This document shows, piece after piece, positions 32,298 through 41,612 of a stretch of 46,009 nt of DNA. Each line of letters starts with the position of its first letter. The first letter of the stretch is position 1. A model generated the notes under the pieces. That model ran no database searches. It was not told the origin of the DNA and saw nothing but the letters and a program-made list of their open reading frames with translations. The stretch is from contig CAZOMV010000042.1 in the NCBI GenBank assembly GCA_964580995.1, positions 1 to 46,009 of the forward strand, written 5' to 3'. Origin of the DNA: JAKJEP01 sp964580995. GTDB taxonomy: Bacteria; Planctomycetota; Phycisphaerae; Sedimentisphaerales; SM23-30. The position numbers were made by a program, and so were the translations under genes.

Positions 32298-34814
32298 ATG
32301 TCCGCAAAAATTTTTACCCTCGGTGGTCTTGCCGTTCTTTTTGCAGTTTCCCTCTCTGGGGCGGTCACTTCCACCCCGCAGGAAATGCATCGGAAAGATT
32401 CCTGGGTCTCTGCCAAACTGAATCACACCTTTTTGGAGGGAAAATCGCAGAACAGCGAGCTGGTCGTTCTCCAGCATGGCCCCAACTGGTGGGATCTCAC
32501 CCAGCAGAATCAGACCTGCGAAAAGAAAAAACTGACTTTGTCGGGAACTACTTATGTTCGCGGTCTTTTCTGTCATTCTCCCCATAAACTCCTGGTCCGT
32601 CTGGCCGCACCGGCACAGAAATTTACCGCCGTTCTGGGTGTGGATGATCAGGCCAACGGCATCGGTACCGTAATCTTCGCCCTGCAGGAAGCCGGTGAAA
32701 CCAATTCCACCCCCAAAGAATTTTACCGTTCTCCTGTCATCAAGCGCAGCGAACCGCCCGTTCCAGTAGCGATTGATCTGGCCGGAGTGCAGGAATTTGT
32801 CATCCTGGTGGAAAATGCCGACGGCGATACCAACCACGACCACGCCGTCCTGGCCGATGCCAAAGTCACCCTGGCCGGCGGACAGGAAATCTGGCTGGGC
32901 GATATTCCCCTGCGGGAAGGACAGACGGATTTAATTGCCGATACCCAGCCTGCTTTTTCCTTCCTCTATGACGGCAAGCCCTCCGCTGATTTTTTGCCGA
33001 CGTGGAAGATTACCCGCGACGAGAAAAAACTCGACGCCCGCCGCACCCGCAAAACCGTCCGCTATCTCGATTCCCAAACCGGTCTGGAAGTAACCTGTGA
33101 AGCGATCGATTATGCCGATTTCCCCGCCGTGGAATGGCTGGTGCATTTTACCAATACCGCACAGTCCGATACCCCCCTCCTCGAGAACATCCAGGCCCTC
33201 GATGTACAAGTGCGGCAAAATCCCATGTCCGCCTATACGCTCTATCACGGCTGGGGCGCTGATAACCAGATGCACGACTTCGGCCTCCGCCGCAATCCCC
33301 TCACTCCCCAATCCGAACTGACTATCGGTTCGCAGGGGACCTCGTCCATCCAGTCCCTGCCTTTTTTCAATCTGGAGGCCAACAAACAGGGAATCATCGC
33401 CGCCGTCGGCTGGTCCGGCAACTGGTCCGCTCGGTTTGCCTGTGATATAAACAATCAACTGAATCTGCGGGCCGGCATGGATTCCACCCATCTGCTCCTT
33501 CATCCCGGCGAGACCATCCGCACGCCCCGGATGCTGCTGCTGTTCTGGGACGGCGACCGCCTCCGCGGCCATAACCTCTGGCGCCGCCTCATCCTTCGCC
33601 ATTATACTCCCTATCCGAACGGCGAAATTCTCCAGGCCCCAATGACCGACGGCAACTGGGGCGCCATGACCGCCCAGCAGCAGATCGGGAAAATCAAATG
33701 GTGGGTGGACAACGAGCTGCCGCTGGACTGCTTCTGGATCGACGCCGGCTGGTCCGGCAAAACCGGGCCTATGGATCTCTGGGTCGAAAACGCCTCCACC
33801 CGCGTCCCCAATTCTGAGCTGTACCCCAACGGCATGAAGGAGGTTTCCGACTACGCCCGTCAGCACGGCATCAAGTTCCTGCTCTGGATGTGGCCTAACC
33901 GGGCCATGAAAGGCCTCGAGATCGGCGCGGAACACCCCGACTGGGTCCTGCCCGGCGAGGCCGTGGATCATGGCGTCCCTGAAATTAACGAATGGTTCAA
34001 AACCTATTATTCAAAAATCGTTTCCGATAACGGCCTGGACATCTTCCGCCAGGACGGCGGACCGGTCTATCCCGCGGATGAACCGGATCGCCAGGGAATA
34101 AACCAAATCCGCCATTTCACCGGCTTCTATGAGTTCTGGGACCATCTGCTCCGTCAGCATCCCGGCCTGATCATCGACAACTGCTCCGGCGGCGGCCGCA
34201 AGATCGACCTGGAAACCACCCGCCGCAGCATCTCCCTCTGGCGCAGCGATTACCAGTGTGACAACAACTTTGAACCCATCGGGATGCAGAGTCAGACCTA
34301 CGGCCTGTCCTTCTGGGTCCCCCTTAGCGGCGGCTGCTCCGCCCGTACCAATCCCGCCGAACAGACCGACCCCTACTATTTCCGCAGCGGCTACAGTGCC
34401 GCCCTCTGCATCAACTGGCATGTTTATGTCCCAGTTATAGACGATACCCATCTCGACAAGGACCGGGCCCGCCAACTGCTGCACGAATACCGGGCGGTAC
34501 GGCAGGGCTTCTACGGCGACTACTACCCGCTTACCGACTATAGCGTCTCCGCCGAGGACTGGATGGCCTGGCAGTTTGACAAACCCGAAAACGGCTGGGG
34601 CATGGTTCAGGTCTTCCGCCGGCCGCGGTGTATGTATGTGAGTGCCCAGATACCGCTGAAAGCTCTGGATGAAAAGGCAGCCTATGAGCTGACCGATTGC
34701 AACACCAATGAGAAAATCCGCCTGACGGGACAGGAACTTACCCAAAAAGGCTTGATGATCGAAATCGAGCCGTGCCCCGGTTCCGCCCTGTTTACCTATC
34801 AGAAAATAAACTGA
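32298..34814 (+). CDS. Secreted alpha-galactosidase-like GH36/clan GH-D hydrolase with NPCBM domain
   Basis: This 838-aa protein has a signal peptide (about 1-25). An NPCBM/NEW2 carbohydrate-binding domain (about 40-195) contains TYVRGLFCHSPHKL and FTAVLGVDDQANG. A beta-sandwich precedes a clan GH-D TIM barrel (about 420-730) with WIDAGWSG near 480, the likely nucleophile Asp in IFRQDGG near 586, NCSGGGRKID, and the likely acid/base Asp in RSDYQ near 651. It should cleave terminal alpha-galactosides outside the cytoplasm. ATG 32298 is chosen because AGGAG lies 8 nt upstream; the in-frame start at 32274 has none. Confidence 0.9.
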   Translation: MSAKIFTLGGLAVLFAVSLSGAVTSTPQEMHRKDSWVSAKLNHTFLEGKSQNSELVVLQHGPNWWDLTQQNQTCEKKKLTLSGTTYVRGLFCHSPHKLLVRLAAPAQKFTAVLGVDDQANGIGTVIFALQEAGETNSTPKEFYRSPVIKRSEPPVPVAIDLAGVQEFVILVENADGDTNHDHAVLADAKVTLAGGQEIWLGDIPLREGQTDLIADTQPAFSFLYDGKPSADFLPTWKITRDEKKLDARRTRKTVRYLDSQTGLEVTCEAIDYADFPAVEWLVHFTNTAQSDTPLLENIQALDVQVRQNPMSAYTLYHGWGADNQMHDFGLRRNPLTPQSELTIGSQGTSSIQSLPFFNLEANKQGIIAAVGWSGNWSARFACDINNQLNLRAGMDSTHLLLHPGETIRTPRMLLLFWDGDRLRGHNLWRRLILRHYTPYPNGEILQAPMTDGNWGAMTAQQQIGKIKWWVDNELPLDCFWIDAGWSGKTGPMDLWVENASTRVPNSELYPNGMKEVSDYARQHGIKFLLWMWPNRAMKGLEIGAEHPDWVLPGEAVDHGVPEINEWFKTYYSKIVSDNGLDIFRQDGGPVYPADEPDRQGINQIRHFTGFYEFWDHLLRQHPGLIIDNCSGGGRKIDLETTRRSISLWRSDYQCDNNFEPIGMQSQTYGLSFWVPLSGGCSARTNPAEQTDPYYFRSGYSAALCINWHVYVPVIDDTHLDKDRARQLLHEYRAVRQGFYGDYYPLTDYSVSAEDWMAWQFDKPENGWGMVQVFRRPRCMYVSAQIPLKALDEKAAYELTDCNTNEKIRLTGQELTQKGLMIEIEPCPGSALFTYQKIN

Positions 34815-34843
34815 AAACCAAACCCTGTACCGATACCATACGA

Positions 34844-36346
34844 TTGACCAGACAAACACCAAACAGCTTTTCACAGGCAATACACGAACAGCTCGTTCGG
34901 TATGATATGTATGCGCCGGGGGAAAGCTGGCTGCTGGCCGTATCCGGCGGCTGCGACAGCATGGCCATGATGGTCTGCCTGGCGGAAATGCGGCGGAACG
35001 GACAATTAGAGTTTTCTAAACTCCATGTCGCCCATCTGGATCATCAGTTGCGGGGTGAGGAAAGCCAGGCCGATGCCGCCTTTGTCAACGAGCAGGCCCA
35101 AAAGCTCGATCTGCCCTTCACCCTGGAAACCATCGATGTCGCCCGGCAAGCCGCCGCCAACAAGGAATCCATCGAACTCACCGCCCGCCGGATTCGTTAT
35201 GATTTTCTCGCCCGGCTGGCCCGCCAGCACTCCTGTACCAAAATCGCCCTGGCCCACAACGCCGACGACAATGCCGAAACCATCCTGCATCGTATCCTCC
35301 GCGGCACCGGCATCCGCGGCCTGGCAGGCATCCCCGCCGTTCGCCAACTGCCCGGTGAAGATTTGCGTTTTATCCGCCCCCTGCTTTCTCTCCCCCGCGC
35401 CGCCATCGAAGAGTATATCGCCGAAAATAATATTCCCTATCGCCTGGATCAGACGAATACTTCGCGGGCTTACACCCGCAATCGCATTCGCCTGGACCTG
35501 CTGCCGCTGCTCAAAGAACAGTACAATCCCCAGGTGGTGGACGCCCTCCTGCACCTGGGCCGGATCGCCGAGGAAGCCGGCGGCACTTTGGAAATGGATA
35601 CCGCGGCCGCCCTTCCCTCCCTGATTTTGGCGCGAACCGGTCATTCGATAACCTTGCCGCTCGACCCCTTGTCCGCCAAAACCAGAACCGAACTGGCCCA
35701 GATCTTGCGGGCGGCTATGGACCTTCTACAAATCCCCCAGCAGCGTATCGGCTTCCGCCAAATCGCCGCCATTCTGAATCTGATTCTGGATAATAACGAC
35801 CATAAAATTCTTCAACTGCCCGCCGACTTGATCGTAGAGCGAACCGCAAACCGGCTGATACTTCGCCGCCAGGATTCCTCCCGCCTCCAAAAACCGACCG
35901 AATCAGCCTCACTCCTTCCCCCCGTTCCCATCTCACTGCCGGGCCGGACCAGCCTGGCGCCAGGTTATATCTGCTTGGTTCCGTCCGGCGGCGAAAAACC
36001 CGTCTCTGCCCTTGACACCCAGCTTCTGGACGGCACCGCCGAAATCCTGAACTCCTTTCGCAAAACCAAAACTCCCGGCGAAGAAATGCTGGACTACCAC
36101 GCCCTCCAGCCGCCCCTGTTCCTGCGTACCTGGCAGGGGGGGGATCGGTTCGGGCCGCTGGGCGCCGCCGGCGATAAAACTCTGGGCGATTGCTTCACCG
36201 ATTGGAAAGTTCCTCTTGCCCTCCGCCACCGCATCCCCCTCCTCTGCGACCAGACCGGCATCCTCTGGGTCGTGGGCCTGCGAATCGCCCACCGGGTCCG
36301 AATCACCCCCCAAACCGCCCGCCTCCTGAAGCTTTCCCTCTCATAA
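34844..36346 (+). CDS. tilS: tRNA(Ile)-lysidine synthase TilS
   Basis: TilS (about 500 aa) adds lysine to C34 of tRNA-Ile(CAU). It has the PP-loop SGGCDS at about 34-39, HLDHQLRGEES, the ARRIRYDFL helix, HNADDNAETIL, GLAGIP and RPLL motifs. A C-terminal TilS_C domain reads RTWQGGDRFGPLG...LGDCFTDWKVP. The start is uncertain: GTG 34772 would overlap the previous gene by 43 nt, TTG 34844 keeps the conserved first helix, and ATG 34907 would cut it. No ribosome-binding site decides. Confidence 0.92.
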   Translation: MTRQTPNSFSQAIHEQLVRYDMYAPGESWLLAVSGGCDSMAMMVCLAEMRRNGQLEFSKLHVAHLDHQLRGEESQADAAFVNEQAQKLDLPFTLETIDVARQAAANKESIELTARRIRYDFLARLARQHSCTKIALAHNADDNAETILHRILRGTGIRGLAGIPAVRQLPGEDLRFIRPLLSLPRAAIEEYIAENNIPYRLDQTNTSRAYTRNRIRLDLLPLLKEQYNPQVVDALLHLGRIAEEAGGTLEMDTAAALPSLILARTGHSITLPLDPLSAKTRTELAQILRAAMDLLQIPQQRIGFRQIAAILNLILDNNDHKILQLPADLIVERTANRLILRRQDSSRLQKPTESASLLPPVPISLPGRTSLAPGYICLVPSGGEKPVSALDTQLLDGTAEILNSFRKTKTPGEEMLDYHALQPPLFLRTWQGGDRFGPLGAAGDKTLGDCFTDWKVPLALRHRIPLLCDQTGILWVVGLRIAHRVRITPQTARLLKLSLS

Positions 36347-36380
36347 GCCTGGGCCCACCCCAAAATTTTATATTTCCAAT

Positions 36381-36409
36381 TTGACACCGCTTTGCGATTC
36401 TGCTATCAT
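36381..36409 (+). promoter_or_regulatory. Near-consensus sigma70 promoter ahead of kdsB
   Basis: A perfect TTGACA (36381-36386), a 17-bp spacer and TATCAT (36404-36409), 60 bp before the kdsB start. It probably drives kdsB, pyrG and the DUF1844 gene. Confidence 0.8.
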
Positions 36410-36469
36410 CGCTCTGCAGTTGGTTTGACAGCTAAAAAAGGTTTAACCCTGCAATTTACAGGAGTTTAC

Positions 36470-37237
36470 GTGAATACCGTAGCAGTAATTCCTGCTCGAT
36501 TTGCCTCGTCTCGCTTTCCAGGAAAACCTCTCGCTAAAGATACCGGCAAATACCTCATTCAGCATGTGTATGAACGGGTTTGCCAGGCCTCTTTGCTGGA
36601 TGGGGTACTGGTTGCCACGGACGACGAGCGGATCGGCAAAGCCTGCGATGAATTCGGCGGCCGCTGGTGCATGACCCGCCCGGACCATCCCAGCGGGACC
36701 GACCGCATCGCCGAGGCGGTCGCCCATCTCCATGCCGATATCATTGTCAATGTCCAGGGCGACGAGCCGGAAATCGCCCCCGACCATATCAACCGCCTGA
36801 TCGAGCTGATCCGCAGCGATCCCCAGGCAAATATGGCCACCTTGTCCGCTCTCTTCGCTCCCGAGGATGACGTGAATAATCCGAATGTCGTCAAGGTGGT
36901 TGTGGATAAATTTTACCACGCCCTGTATTTTTCCCGCTGGCCGATCCCCTTCAACCGGGATTCTCAGCTGCAATCAAGCATTATCTATCGCAAGCATCTG
37001 GGATTGTATGCCTATCACCGCGAGGCCCTTCTCAAGCTCAGCCAACTGGACCCCACCCCGCTGGAAAAGGCCGAAAAACTCGAACAGCTCCGCGCCCTCG
37101 AAAACGGCATGGTCATCACCGTGGCCGATGTCCACCACACCGCCGTCGGAATCGATACCCCCCAGCAATATGAAGAATTTGTCAAAAGATACAACACCGG
37201 AAAAAACAAGGGCGAAAATCCCTATAAGAAAATCTAA
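36470..37237 (+). CDS. kdsB: 3-deoxy-manno-octulosonate cytidylyltransferase KdsB
   Basis: KdsB (255 aa) makes CMP-KDO, which is needed for lipid A-core assembly and so points to an LPS-type outer membrane. Motifs: IPARFASSRFPGKPL (about 6-20), VATDDERI, GTDRIAEA, VNVQGDEP (metal-binding Asp) and the later HLGLYAYHREAL. The start is a GTG at 36470 with AGGAG (36460-36464) 5 nt upstream; the longer ORF from 36392 starts inside the promoter. It supplies a CTP-dependent step next to the CTP synthase gene. Confidence 0.95.
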   Translation: MNTVAVIPARFASSRFPGKPLAKDTGKYLIQHVYERVCQASLLDGVLVATDDERIGKACDEFGGRWCMTRPDHPSGTDRIAEAVAHLHADIIVNVQGDEPEIAPDHINRLIELIRSDPQANMATLSALFAPEDDVNNPNVVKVVVDKFYHALYFSRWPIPFNRDSQLQSSIIYRKHLGLYAYHREALLKLSQLDPTPLEKAEKLEQLRALENGMVITVADVHHTAVGIDTPQQYEEFVKRYNTGKNKGENPYKKI

Positions 37238-37299
37238 GATATTCTTTCCTTAATTTTACTTTTTGATTTTTACTTTTTGATATGATATTGGAGTGTACT

Positions 37300-39135
37300 T
37301 TGAGTGAAGATTTATTAAGCAGTATCAGCAATGTTTCCGACGATACGGAATTTTACACCCCGCTGCCCAAAGGCTATATCCGGGGCCGCTGCAAGTATGT
37401 CGTCATCACCGGAACCGTCATGAGCGGGCTGGGCAAGGGGATTTTCTCCTCCAGCCTGGCCAAACTCCTCCAGGACAAGGGCCTCAGTGTCGCCCCCATC
37501 AAGCTGGAAGGATACCTCAATATCGATTCGGGAACCTTGAATCCCTTCCGCCACGGCGAAGTGTTCGTGCTCGATGACGGCATGGAATGCGACATGGACC
37601 TGGGCACCTACGAACGGATGCTCGGCAAAAATCTCAGCCGGGCCAACTTCACCACCAGCGGCCAGATCTTCACCCACGTCCTCGAAAAAGAACGGCACGG
37701 CGACTATCTCGGACGGGACGTCCAGATGATCCCCCACGTCACCGGCGAAGTCAAATTCCGGCTGCGGGAACTGGCCGTCCAAAGCGAAGCCGATGTCGTC
37801 TTTGTCGAAATCGGCGGCACCGTCGGCGACGTCGAAAACGCCTATTTCCTCGAAGCCATGCGCGAACTGGCCTACGAAGAAGGCCCCAATTCCATTTGCT
37901 TCGTCGCCCTCACCTATGTCCTCGAACCCAAAACCCTCGGCGAACAAAAATCCAAGGCCGCCCAGCTCGGCATCAAACGCCTCATGGAACTGGGCATCCA
38001 GCCCCACATCATCGCCTGCCGCGCCGACAACCCCGTCTCGGAAAAAGTCCGCCAGAAAATCGCCCAATATACCAACGTCCCCATGGAACGGGTCTTCAGC
38101 ATGCACGATTGCGAAAGCATCTATGTCATTCCCGGTATGCTCCGGGAAGCCGGCCTGGATTTCGAGGTCATCCGCCTGCTGGAACTGGACCGCCGCGTGG
38201 ACCTCATGCACGAACGGAAAGCCTGGCTCGAATGGTGCGATTTCGTGGACCGCATCAAAATCGTCCGCCACGAAGTCAAAATCGGCATCACCGGCAAATA
38301 CACCTCCTTACGCGATAGTTACGCCAGCATCATCCACGCTCTCGAACACAGCGGCGTCCACCTGGCCACCCATGTGCACATCGAATGGATCGACACCAGC
38401 ACCGTGACCGGCGCCAATGTCGCCGAAAAACTCGCCGGCCTCCACGGCATTATCGTACCCGGCGGCTTCGGCGTCCGCGGCACCGACGGCAAAATGGCCT
38501 GCATCCGCTATGCCCGCGAAAACCGCCTGCCCTTCCTGGGCATCTGTTTCGGCTTCCAGCTGGCGGTCATCGAATTCGCCCGCCATGTCTGCTCCCTGCC
38601 CCAGGCCAACAGCAGTGAACTCGATCCCCAAGGCAAAACCCTGGTCATCGACATCCTGCCCGAACAGAAAAGACTCGAAGGTCTCGGCGGCAATATGCGG
38701 CTGGGCGGCAAGGATGTCATCCTCACCGAAGATACCATCGCCTGGCGATTGTTCGGCCAAAAATCTTCCGTCCGCATGCGCTTCCGCCATCGCTTCGAAG
38801 TCGTCCCGGAATTTATCGACACCCTCACCCGCCACGGCCTGGTCTTTTCCGGCAAGGCCCCCGATCATCCGATCATGCAGGTCCTGGAATTGCCCGGCCA
38901 TCCCTACTTTATCGGCACCCAGGCCCATCCCTGCCTGACCAGCAAACCCCTGCGGCCCCAGCCCATGTTCGCCGGACTGGTCGCCGCCGCTCGAAAATTC
39001 GCTTATCCGGATCAGGATATACCCGACGCGGTTTCCGCCGCGGAAAACATACTCAAACAAACCAGCCCCTTGGACAACGCGGCTGATGGAGAAAAATTAT
39101 GTCAAACCAGGAAGAAAATCAAGACAAGATCCTGA
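37300..39135 (+). CDS. pyrG: Divergent CTP synthase
   Basis: CTP synthase converts UTP and glutamine to CTP. At 611 aa it is longer than the usual 530-550 because of a roughly 30-residue N-terminal extension and a longer C-terminus. The synthetase domain keeps a SGLGKGI P-loop and VEIGGTVGD, but the conserved KLDPY is KLEGY at 68-72. The class I glutaminase domain keeps the nucleophile Cys416 (GICFGFQ) and His543, but the third triad residue, normally Glu in HPE, is Cys545 (HPC). TTG 37300 has GGAG 6 nt upstream; ATG 37282 is the alternative. It lies 62 bp after kdsB. Confidence 0.88.
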   Translation: MSEDLLSSISNVSDDTEFYTPLPKGYIRGRCKYVVITGTVMSGLGKGIFSSSLAKLLQDKGLSVAPIKLEGYLNIDSGTLNPFRHGEVFVLDDGMECDMDLGTYERMLGKNLSRANFTTSGQIFTHVLEKERHGDYLGRDVQMIPHVTGEVKFRLRELAVQSEADVVFVEIGGTVGDVENAYFLEAMRELAYEEGPNSICFVALTYVLEPKTLGEQKSKAAQLGIKRLMELGIQPHIIACRADNPVSEKVRQKIAQYTNVPMERVFSMHDCESIYVIPGMLREAGLDFEVIRLLELDRRVDLMHERKAWLEWCDFVDRIKIVRHEVKIGITGKYTSLRDSYASIIHALEHSGVHLATHVHIEWIDTSTVTGANVAEKLAGLHGIIVPGGFGVRGTDGKMACIRYARENRLPFLGICFGFQLAVIEFARHVCSLPQANSSELDPQGKTLVIDILPEQKRLEGLGGNMRLGGKDVILTEDTIAWRLFGQKSSVRMRFRHRFEVVPEFIDTLTRHGLVFSGKAPDHPIMQVLELPGHPYFIGTQAHPCLTSKPLRPQPMFAGLVAAARKFAYPDQDIPDAVSAAENILKQTSPLDNAADGEKLCQTRKKIKTRS

Positions 39136-39479
39136 CCGATGAAGACTGGAAAACCCAGGCCCGGCGGGAAAAGGAAAAACTCCAGCAGAAAGAAAAACCG
39201 CAGACCCCTCGCCGGACGGCCGCCGCCATGCCCCCCGCCAATTTCATGACCCTGGTCAATTCGATTATGATCCAGGTCCTCTACTGCCTCGGCCAGATCG
39301 AAGACCCCAACGGTTCCACTCCGCCGGTCAATCTCGACCTGGCCAAACATCATATCGACATGCTCCAGGTCATCGAAGATAAAACCAAAGGCAATTTAAC
39401 CGTGGAGGAAACCAAAGCGCTGGCCATGGCCCTCCACGAAGTCCGCCTCCAATACGTCCAGGCCGCCCAAATCGCATAA
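39099..39479 (+). CDS. DUF1844-family protein
   Basis: This 126-aa protein has a charged, Lys/Gln-rich N-terminal half (about 1-45) and the compact DUF1844 domain (about 48-125: FMTLVNSIMIQVLYCLGQIEDP, LDLAKHHIDMLQVIEDKT, LTVEETKALAMALHEVR). The function of the family is unknown; it recurs in Planctomycetes and Deltaproteobacteria. It overlaps the 3' end of pyrG by 37 nt in another frame and has GGAG before its ATG, so it is co-expressed with pyrG. Confidence 0.82.
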   Translation: MSNQEENQDKILTDEDWKTQARREKEKLQQKEKPQTPRRTAAAMPPANFMTLVNSIMIQVLYCLGQIEDPNGSTPPVNLDLAKHHIDMLQVIEDKTKGNLTVEETKALAMALHEVRLQYVQAAQIA

Positions 39480-39596
39480 AAACGCAGGGGCGGCCGTACC
39501 CATTGTGCCTGGTGCACTTTTCCGAAACCAACTTTGAATTTTTATTTGTCATTTTGCTTTTTAATTTTTGATATTTGATTTTGTAAGGAGTCTTCC

Positions 39597-40601
39597 GTGC
39601 CGGCCATCAGAAAACGTCATCTCGGTCTTTTAGTAAGTATCTGCCTTTCTCTCTCCCTGGCCGGCTGCGGGTCCGGTGCCTATGTGATTGAGCCGATCCC
39701 GTCCCGCCACGGCCTCTCGGAAACCCAGGTCAAGTCCGACCCCGGCTGGTTCATTTCGGACAAAGTGGCCATTATCGATGTCGATGGCATCATCATGAAC
39801 GAACAGCAGTCCGGACTCTTCCAGGTCGGCGAAAACCCCGTCAGCCTCTTTGCCGAAAAACTCGACAAAGCCAAAAACGATAAAAACGTCAAGGCCGTCA
39901 TCCTCCGCCTTAATACCCCCGGCGGCACCGTCGCCGCCAGCGACATCATGTACCATTACCTCCTCGAGTTCAAACAGGAAACCCAAAAGCCGGTCCTGGC
40001 CTATATGATGGACGTCGCCGCCAGCGGCGGCTATTACCTCGCCTGCGCCTGCGACGGCATCATGGCCCAGCCCTCCACCGTCACCGGCAGCATCGGCACC
40101 ATCCTCCAAACCGTCAGCTTCGAGGGCACCATGCAGAAAATCGGTGTCAAGGCCGACGCCATCAAAAGCGGGAAAATGAAAGATATGGGATCCCCCCTCC
40201 ACGACCTGCAAACCGAGGAACGCCAGCTTCTGCAAAACATCATCAACCAGTATTACGAAAATTTCCTGGCCGTCGTCCTCGCCGGCCGCAAAAATCTCGA
40301 CCGCGAAAAACTCCTCCCCCTGGCTGACGGCCGGGTTTATACCGGCGGCCAGGCCCTCGACGCCGGCCTCATCGACCGCCTCGGCTATCCCACCGACGCC
40401 ATCGCCTGGGCCAAACAAATGGCCAATCTCGGCAAAGCCAAAATCGTCACCTACCACCGCCCCTACGGCTACAAACCCAACTTCTACGCCTCCGCCGGCG
40501 AAAACCTCAATCCCCAGTCCCTCATCAACATCGAACTGCCCCGCTGGCTCCGCTGCGAAGGCGCCCAGTTCCTCTACCTCTGGCAGCCCAGTGTAAATTG
40601 A
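39597..40601 (+). CDS. sppA: Signal peptide peptidase SppA-type S49 protease, lipoprotein
   Basis: This 334-aa protein has a lipoprotein signal (LSLSLAGC, cysteine near 24) and one S49 domain. The catalytic Ser142 lies in DVAASGGYYLACACD and the general-base Lys190 in DAIKSGKMKDMG, the Ser-Lys dyad arrangement of SppA. S49 enzymes digest released signal peptides and membrane protein fragments. The start is a GTG at 39597 with a perfect AAGGAG (39585-39590) 6 nt upstream. The preceding 117-bp gap shows no clear promoter or terminator. Confidence 0.9.
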   Translation: MPAIRKRHLGLLVSICLSLSLAGCGSGAYVIEPIPSRHGLSETQVKSDPGWFISDKVAIIDVDGIIMNEQQSGLFQVGENPVSLFAEKLDKAKNDKNVKAVILRLNTPGGTVAASDIMYHYLLEFKQETQKPVLAYMMDVAASGGYYLACACDGIMAQPSTVTGSIGTILQTVSFEGTMQKIGVKADAIKSGKMKDMGSPLHDLQTEERQLLQNIINQYYENFLAVVLAGRKNLDREKLLPLADGRVYTGGQALDAGLIDRLGYPTDAIAWAKQMANLGKAKIVTYHRPYGYKPNFYASAGENLNPQSLINIELPRWLRCEGAQFLYLWQPSVN

Positions 40602-40669
40602 GAATAAACTTTTGGGAGCCGGATACCGGCGAACAGGGGGATTCATTTTACCTGACGAACAGGCGGTTT

Positions 40670-41437
40670 ATGATTAGGAGAGAAGGTATCATCGGGACTA
40701 TACGAACTATTCTGTTGACCGGATTGTGGGCGGGCTGGTTTTTTTACGGGGCGGGCTGCGGGCCGATGCGATACCCGGTAGAGGCTGCCGGGGAGCGGGA
40801 GTTTCTGGGTTATTCGGTGGACTCGCGCCCGATCCATGCCGAAATATTCGGCGCTGGAGAGGATGTCATATTCATTCTGGCCACCATCCACGGCAACGAA
40901 CAGGCCGGGACGAGCCTGGTGGAAAGCCTCTCGGACTATTTGTGCTATCATCCCCAGATGCTGCACGACCGCTGCGTGGTACTGATGCCGCTGGCCAATC
41001 CGGATGGAGCGGCGCAGAACACCCGGGGCAACAGCCGGGGCGTGGATTTGAATCGCAATTTTGCCTCCGCCAATCATGTGAATTCGGCCCGGCACGGAGA
41101 AGAGCCGCTCTCCGAGCCGGAGTCCCGGATCATCGCGACCGTCATCCGGCAGTGGCAGCCCAACCGGATCCTCACCATCCATCAGCCGCTGAACTGCCTG
41201 GATTATGACGGGCAGTCCCAGCCGCTGGCCGAACACCTGGCCGGATACGGCCCGCTGCCTCTGAAGCAAATCGGGAGCCTGCCCGGTTCCCTGGGATCCT
41301 ACGCCGCGGAACTGAACATCCCGATCATCACGCTGGAACTGCCCCGAGCCGCCGATCAGCAGGATACCGATTCACTCTGGAATACCTATGGCCGCTATCT
41401 GCTGGCGGCGATTACGTATCCGGATGTTCCGGAATAA
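40670..41437 (+). CDS. M14-family zinc carboxypeptidase, probable lipoprotein
   Basis: This 255-aa protein has a hydrophobic N-terminus ending in a lipobox-like YGAGC (about 26-30) and an M14 carboxypeptidase domain. Zinc ligands are His74 and Glu77 (HGNE) and His171 (TIHQP); the substrate-binding GVDLNRNF and catalytic Glu223 (ITLELP) are present. Its compact size resembles murein peptide amidase MpaA, so it probably trims peptidoglycan peptides. ATG 40670 is chosen over TTG 40598, which overlaps the sppA stop. Confidence 0.83.
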   Translation: MIRREGIIGTIRTILLTGLWAGWFFYGAGCGPMRYPVEAAGEREFLGYSVDSRPIHAEIFGAGEDVIFILATIHGNEQAGTSLVESLSDYLCYHPQMLHDRCVVLMPLANPDGAAQNTRGNSRGVDLNRNFASANHVNSARHGEEPLSEPESRIIATVIRQWQPNRILTIHQPLNCLDYDGQSQPLAEHLAGYGPLPLKQIGSLPGSLGSYAAELNIPIITLELPRAADQQDTDSLWNTYGRYLLAAITYPDVPE

Positions 41438-41612
41438 CGGCAAGGGATGGCAAAAGGGTTGGGCCTGTCGATTTTGATCGACGATCGGGTATTTCCGGAC
41501 TATAATAGGAAGCGAGATAGAGTGGTACGTTCATTCCTCGGTGATGAATGTTGTCGAATCGGAATCAGAACACAGGCATTCGCCTTTTGGCCAGGCCAGG
41601 AGTATTGTTGCA

